The notes beneath the pieces are model-generated. The model made no database searches and was not told the DNA's origin. It was given only the letters and a program-made list of their open reading frames with translations. A stretch of DNA of 6,293 nucleotides from an uncultured Ruminococcus sp. (GTDB taxonomy: Bacteria; Bacillota; Clostridia; Oscillospirales; Acutalibacteraceae): assembly GCA_900554995.1 (NCBI GenBank), contig USJJ01000083.1, positions 1 through 6,293 of the forward strand. Direction: 5' to 3'. The position numbers and the translations under genes were made by a program. Position 1 is the first letter of the stretch. Every line of letters begins with the position of its first letter. Of the stretch, positions 5,901 to 6,293 are shown piece after piece.

Positions 5901-6293
5901 ATTATAGAGGAACGGACAAATCAGAGCGAAGCCCGTGAAGCTCCGCCGGAAAAAGCTCAAACTCCTGAAACTGTAATTGAGCAAGAGCCAATCCCCGAAG
6001 AACCCGAAACAGAAGATTATTCGCAATATATCGGCAGAGAAATTGAGGTTGACGACCGCAGGTTTGTTGTAGAACATATTAACGACCTGTTCGGTACGGT
6101 TGAAATGAGAGATATAACATTCCAGAGCGATGTTGGATTTCCGATATTCAGAAGCGAGAGCCTTGAATGGCTAACGCGCGTTATGGAATTGCAAACGCAA
6201 AACGAGCCTATAAAGACCGAAACCGTGGCGGTATACCCCGCGGAAGAAAACAATATGCCCTATGATATTGTAATCGAGGGTATGCGCTCGATT
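2970..6293 (+). CDS. Giant ICE polyvalent protein, N-terminal 1108 residues (3' partial); family normally continues into methylase and SNF2-like helicase domains
   Basis: The frame is open from ATG 2970 to the right edge. AAGGAG (2956-2961) lies 8 bases upstream. Domains in order: residues 1-85, ArdC-N-like module (WTAFLTTAARLYKYPYNEQ, QRPDATACAEFDIW); about 250-370, a hydrophilic Asp/Gly/Arg-rich linker that is also the tnpV region; 368-372, QLSLF, matching the beta-clamp-binding consensus QL[SD]LF; 395-499, 621-722 and 846-929, three diverged copies of one module; 738-822, a MutS domain I-like segment with GDFFEMF (Phe763, Phe764, Glu765) and CGIPAFALEANI; about 930-1019, an acidic Pro/Glu-rich linker; 1020-1074, an LPD25-like domain (YIGREIEVDDRRF, then GFPIFRSESLEWL). 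Family members act in transfer or establishment of Tn1549-like elements and usually exceed 2000 residues, with catalytic domains further on, outside this window. The exact function is not established. No frameshift or internal stop was found. Confidence 0.9.
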   Translation, partial: MANYQEFMQRADETALSLTRNSQNWTAFLTTAARLYKYPYNEQLMIYSQRPDATACAEFDIWNKRMGRYIKRGSKGIMVAGTKGARYVFDVSDTGTRDKSKPFKLWEYNAEHEPVIKAMLSDRHNAEGDFIFDTVKDTTRKLAAEYWRDNRRNIIGIVANSFLEGYDSYNIRVNFINAVSVSATYSVLSRCGLEPDEYFEHEDFLPIFDFNTVDTISELGTAVSGINQQILREIEITIKNYERERNAERTEDYDRTDLHEERGLLPSEPDLFRNGADLRQVRNDEGGLSQETQNRTLEQNDTPREADAAPQRNRQDGERADRADDAGADEVGGSDGGIESDRPTQMGGLDEQLQSAGGGDYSSRTGVQLSLFPTEEEQIKIVDEAESKNELPFAFSISDTDLENLLRTGSNTDNARKRIVSEFSKNKGLESNIEFLKKIYHSGYGIKGEIDDFSAWYAEDGIHINRGSTARFSENAQVYSWAEAADKITQMLENGTFATNVEFDEAPGFERQQIAETLWFLYRDLSDEARETGYLNPLKGVKLNGFPDETADIAEKLKSRQFQSSIVTELTSLIDDSQNDKSLMRSRFHNPMELLGRVKELSLPRIAYSAHHREFPDVVPFITDDEIDENLRGGSNIEGGRGRIYDFFSAEHTQQEKTQFLKDEYGIGGRSHALSGASGSFQDHSGKGISFKKDNCTEIQMSWRNVSKRITELVRADRYFTPEAKQQYEAKKREKQVGGLYGEYTAVKDTHPDDMVLFQVGDFFEMFGEDAVNAAEILDIHLGQREIKDVGKVDFCGIPAFALEANIEKLREQFSVTISAIDSSSNERSTYSLAKLMPEVEQKTEITQDDIDAFIKNWNGNADSKRRVNEYMLHHGRERGATAWLANEYGSENTDVLNVTYDGLSPVELPWTKVQRILIRVIAEDTFLTDDDRTVEDEPLDFEKMTDGDKENFVQMIDTTRDYGEDISEDEAEIYNKIIEERTNQSEAREAPPEKAQTPETVIEQEPIPEEPETEDYSQYIGREIEVDDRRFVVEHINDLFGTVEMRDITFQSDVGFPIFRSESLEWLTRVMELQTQNEPIKTETVAVYPAEENNMPYDIVIEGMRSI
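3712..3717 (+). promoter_or_regulatory. Internal ribosome-binding site of tnpV
   Basis: AAAGGA lies 9 bases before ATG 3727, inside the coding sequence of the large protein, and a second weaker GAGG (3720-3723) is closer. The upstream in-frame ATG at 3691 has no such site, so this decides the start. It would let ribosomes enter the large mRNA internally in the +1 frame. Confidence 0.65.
3727..4077 (+). CDS. tnpV: TnpV-family protein, fully overprinted within the large polyvalent gene (+1 frame)
   Basis: This 116-residue protein shows the TnpV family pattern along its whole length: MTELTYTKNGDYYLPNL at the start, YGKYGMMREDYLKKHK at 26-41, GKLTQHLNEIDKTARERIE at 52-70, TEELKATDQLKWVGLMNN at 83-100 and a final EIILQELVYN. 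Length and order are normal for the family, whose molecular role in conjugative transposons is not known. The whole gene lies inside the large polyvalent gene, shifted +1, opposite residues about 253-369 of that protein, which are low-complexity and charged. Its stop codon overlaps the bases that encode QLSLF in the other frame. ATG 3727 fits the family N terminus and has AAAGGA 9 bases upstream. Since the host frame also stays open and conserved in style, both frames appear to be used. It probably depends on the large gene's transcript. Confidence 0.85.
   Translation: MTELTYTKNGDYYLPNLTYSETEQTYGKYGMMREDYLKKHKTGLWNRMILHGKLTQHLNEIDKTARERIEQMMPELMKSAGATEELKATDQLKWVGLMNNCKAQAEEIILQELVYN
4152..5756 (+). 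repeat. Three diverged copies of one protein module within the large polyvalent gene
   Basis: Copy A is encoded at 4152-4466, copy B at 4830-5135 and copy C at 5505-5756 (residues 395-499, 621-722, 846-929). Each begins with an acidic helix and a Gly/Asn turn (RTGSN, RGGSN, NWNGN), then RI/RV plus an aromatic helix, then [F/W]L-x2-[I/E]Y (FLKKIY, FLKDEYG, WLANEYG), then SW/PW (YSWAEA, MSWRNV, LPWTKV) and a final F-x-T/FT (TFAT, YFTP, TFLT). Over the first 28 gap-free positions from Ile, A and B share 12 residues. The MutS-I-like segment (5181-5435) lies between B and C. Similarity is visible at protein level, not DNA level, so the duplication is old. Confidence 0.6.
4750..4785 (+). repeat. 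Inverted repeat (12-bp hairpin) inside the large polyvalent gene
   Basis: TTCTCGGCAGAG (4750-4761) pairs with CTTTGCCGAGAA (4774-4785), with nine perfect outer pairs, one G-U pair and two more pairs, around a 12-base loop. No U-run follows, so it is not a typical terminator. It lies in the stretch encoding LLGRVKELSLPRI, between modules A and B. Confidence 0.5.

Noticed and set aside
1..6293. tRNA/rRNA genes, CRISPR arrays, IS elements, attachment sites or an origin of transfer.
   Set aside because: No cloverleaf, evenly spaced repeats, transposase pattern, or nick-site-like repeat next to a relaxase was seen by eye.

Overview
The window looks like part of the conjugation and maintenance region of an integrative and conjugative element (ICE) of the Tn1549/CTn type, common in gut Clostridia. 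The main evidence is the gene set: an ArdC-like antirestriction/metallopeptidase protein with LPD16- and YodL-like domains, a TTRAP-family (transposon-transfer assisting) small protein, a TnpV-family protein, and the N-terminal 1108 residues of a giant polyvalent protein of the kind that normally continues into methylase and SNF2-type helicase domains. All real genes are on the + strand. Clear Shine-Dalgarno sites, moderate GC in the backbone genes and Rho-independent terminators with U-runs fit a Firmicutes host. These assignments come from recognising protein patterns by eye; no search was run.

Layout: (1) Bases 2-1636 hold the ArdC-like gene, open at its 5' end. (2) Bases 1641-1856 hold TTRAP, four bases downstream and probably in the same operon, closed by a strong terminator (1866-1893). 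(3) Bases 1905-2669 form an AT-rich cargo unit with its own extended -10 promoter and one gene (1977-2669). Its product ends in an R-H-x3-H motif typical of HEPN-type RNases, so it is a candidate abortive-infection or toxin gene. (4) Bases 2670-2969 have no convincing protein gene. They hold a perfect TATAAT, an inverted repeat, overlapping hairpins and a second terminator (2857-2891), consistent with a short leader or small RNA of about 150 nt. (5) From 2970 to the right edge runs the large polyvalent protein. tnpV (3727-4077) lies wholly inside it in the +1 frame, with its own ribosome-binding site.

Reading the genes together: the ArdC-like protein probably protects incoming single-stranded DNA from the recipient's restriction, and TTRAP, TnpV and the large protein probably support transfer or establishment. 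The large protein carries an ArdC-like N-terminal module, a disordered-looking linker (the overprinted part) ending in a QLSLF motif that matches the beta-sliding-clamp-binding consensus, three diverged copies of one alpha/beta module, a MutS domain I-like segment with Phe-Phe-Glu, and an LPD25-like domain just before the window ends. The HEPN-like gene looks like an inserted defence cargo.

Points most worth pursuing are the overprinted tnpV, the MutS-I-like domain together with the clamp motif in an ICE protein, the HEPN-like cargo between two terminators, and the terminated RNA upstream of the large gene. No tRNA, rRNA, CRISPR array, IS element or attachment site was found.
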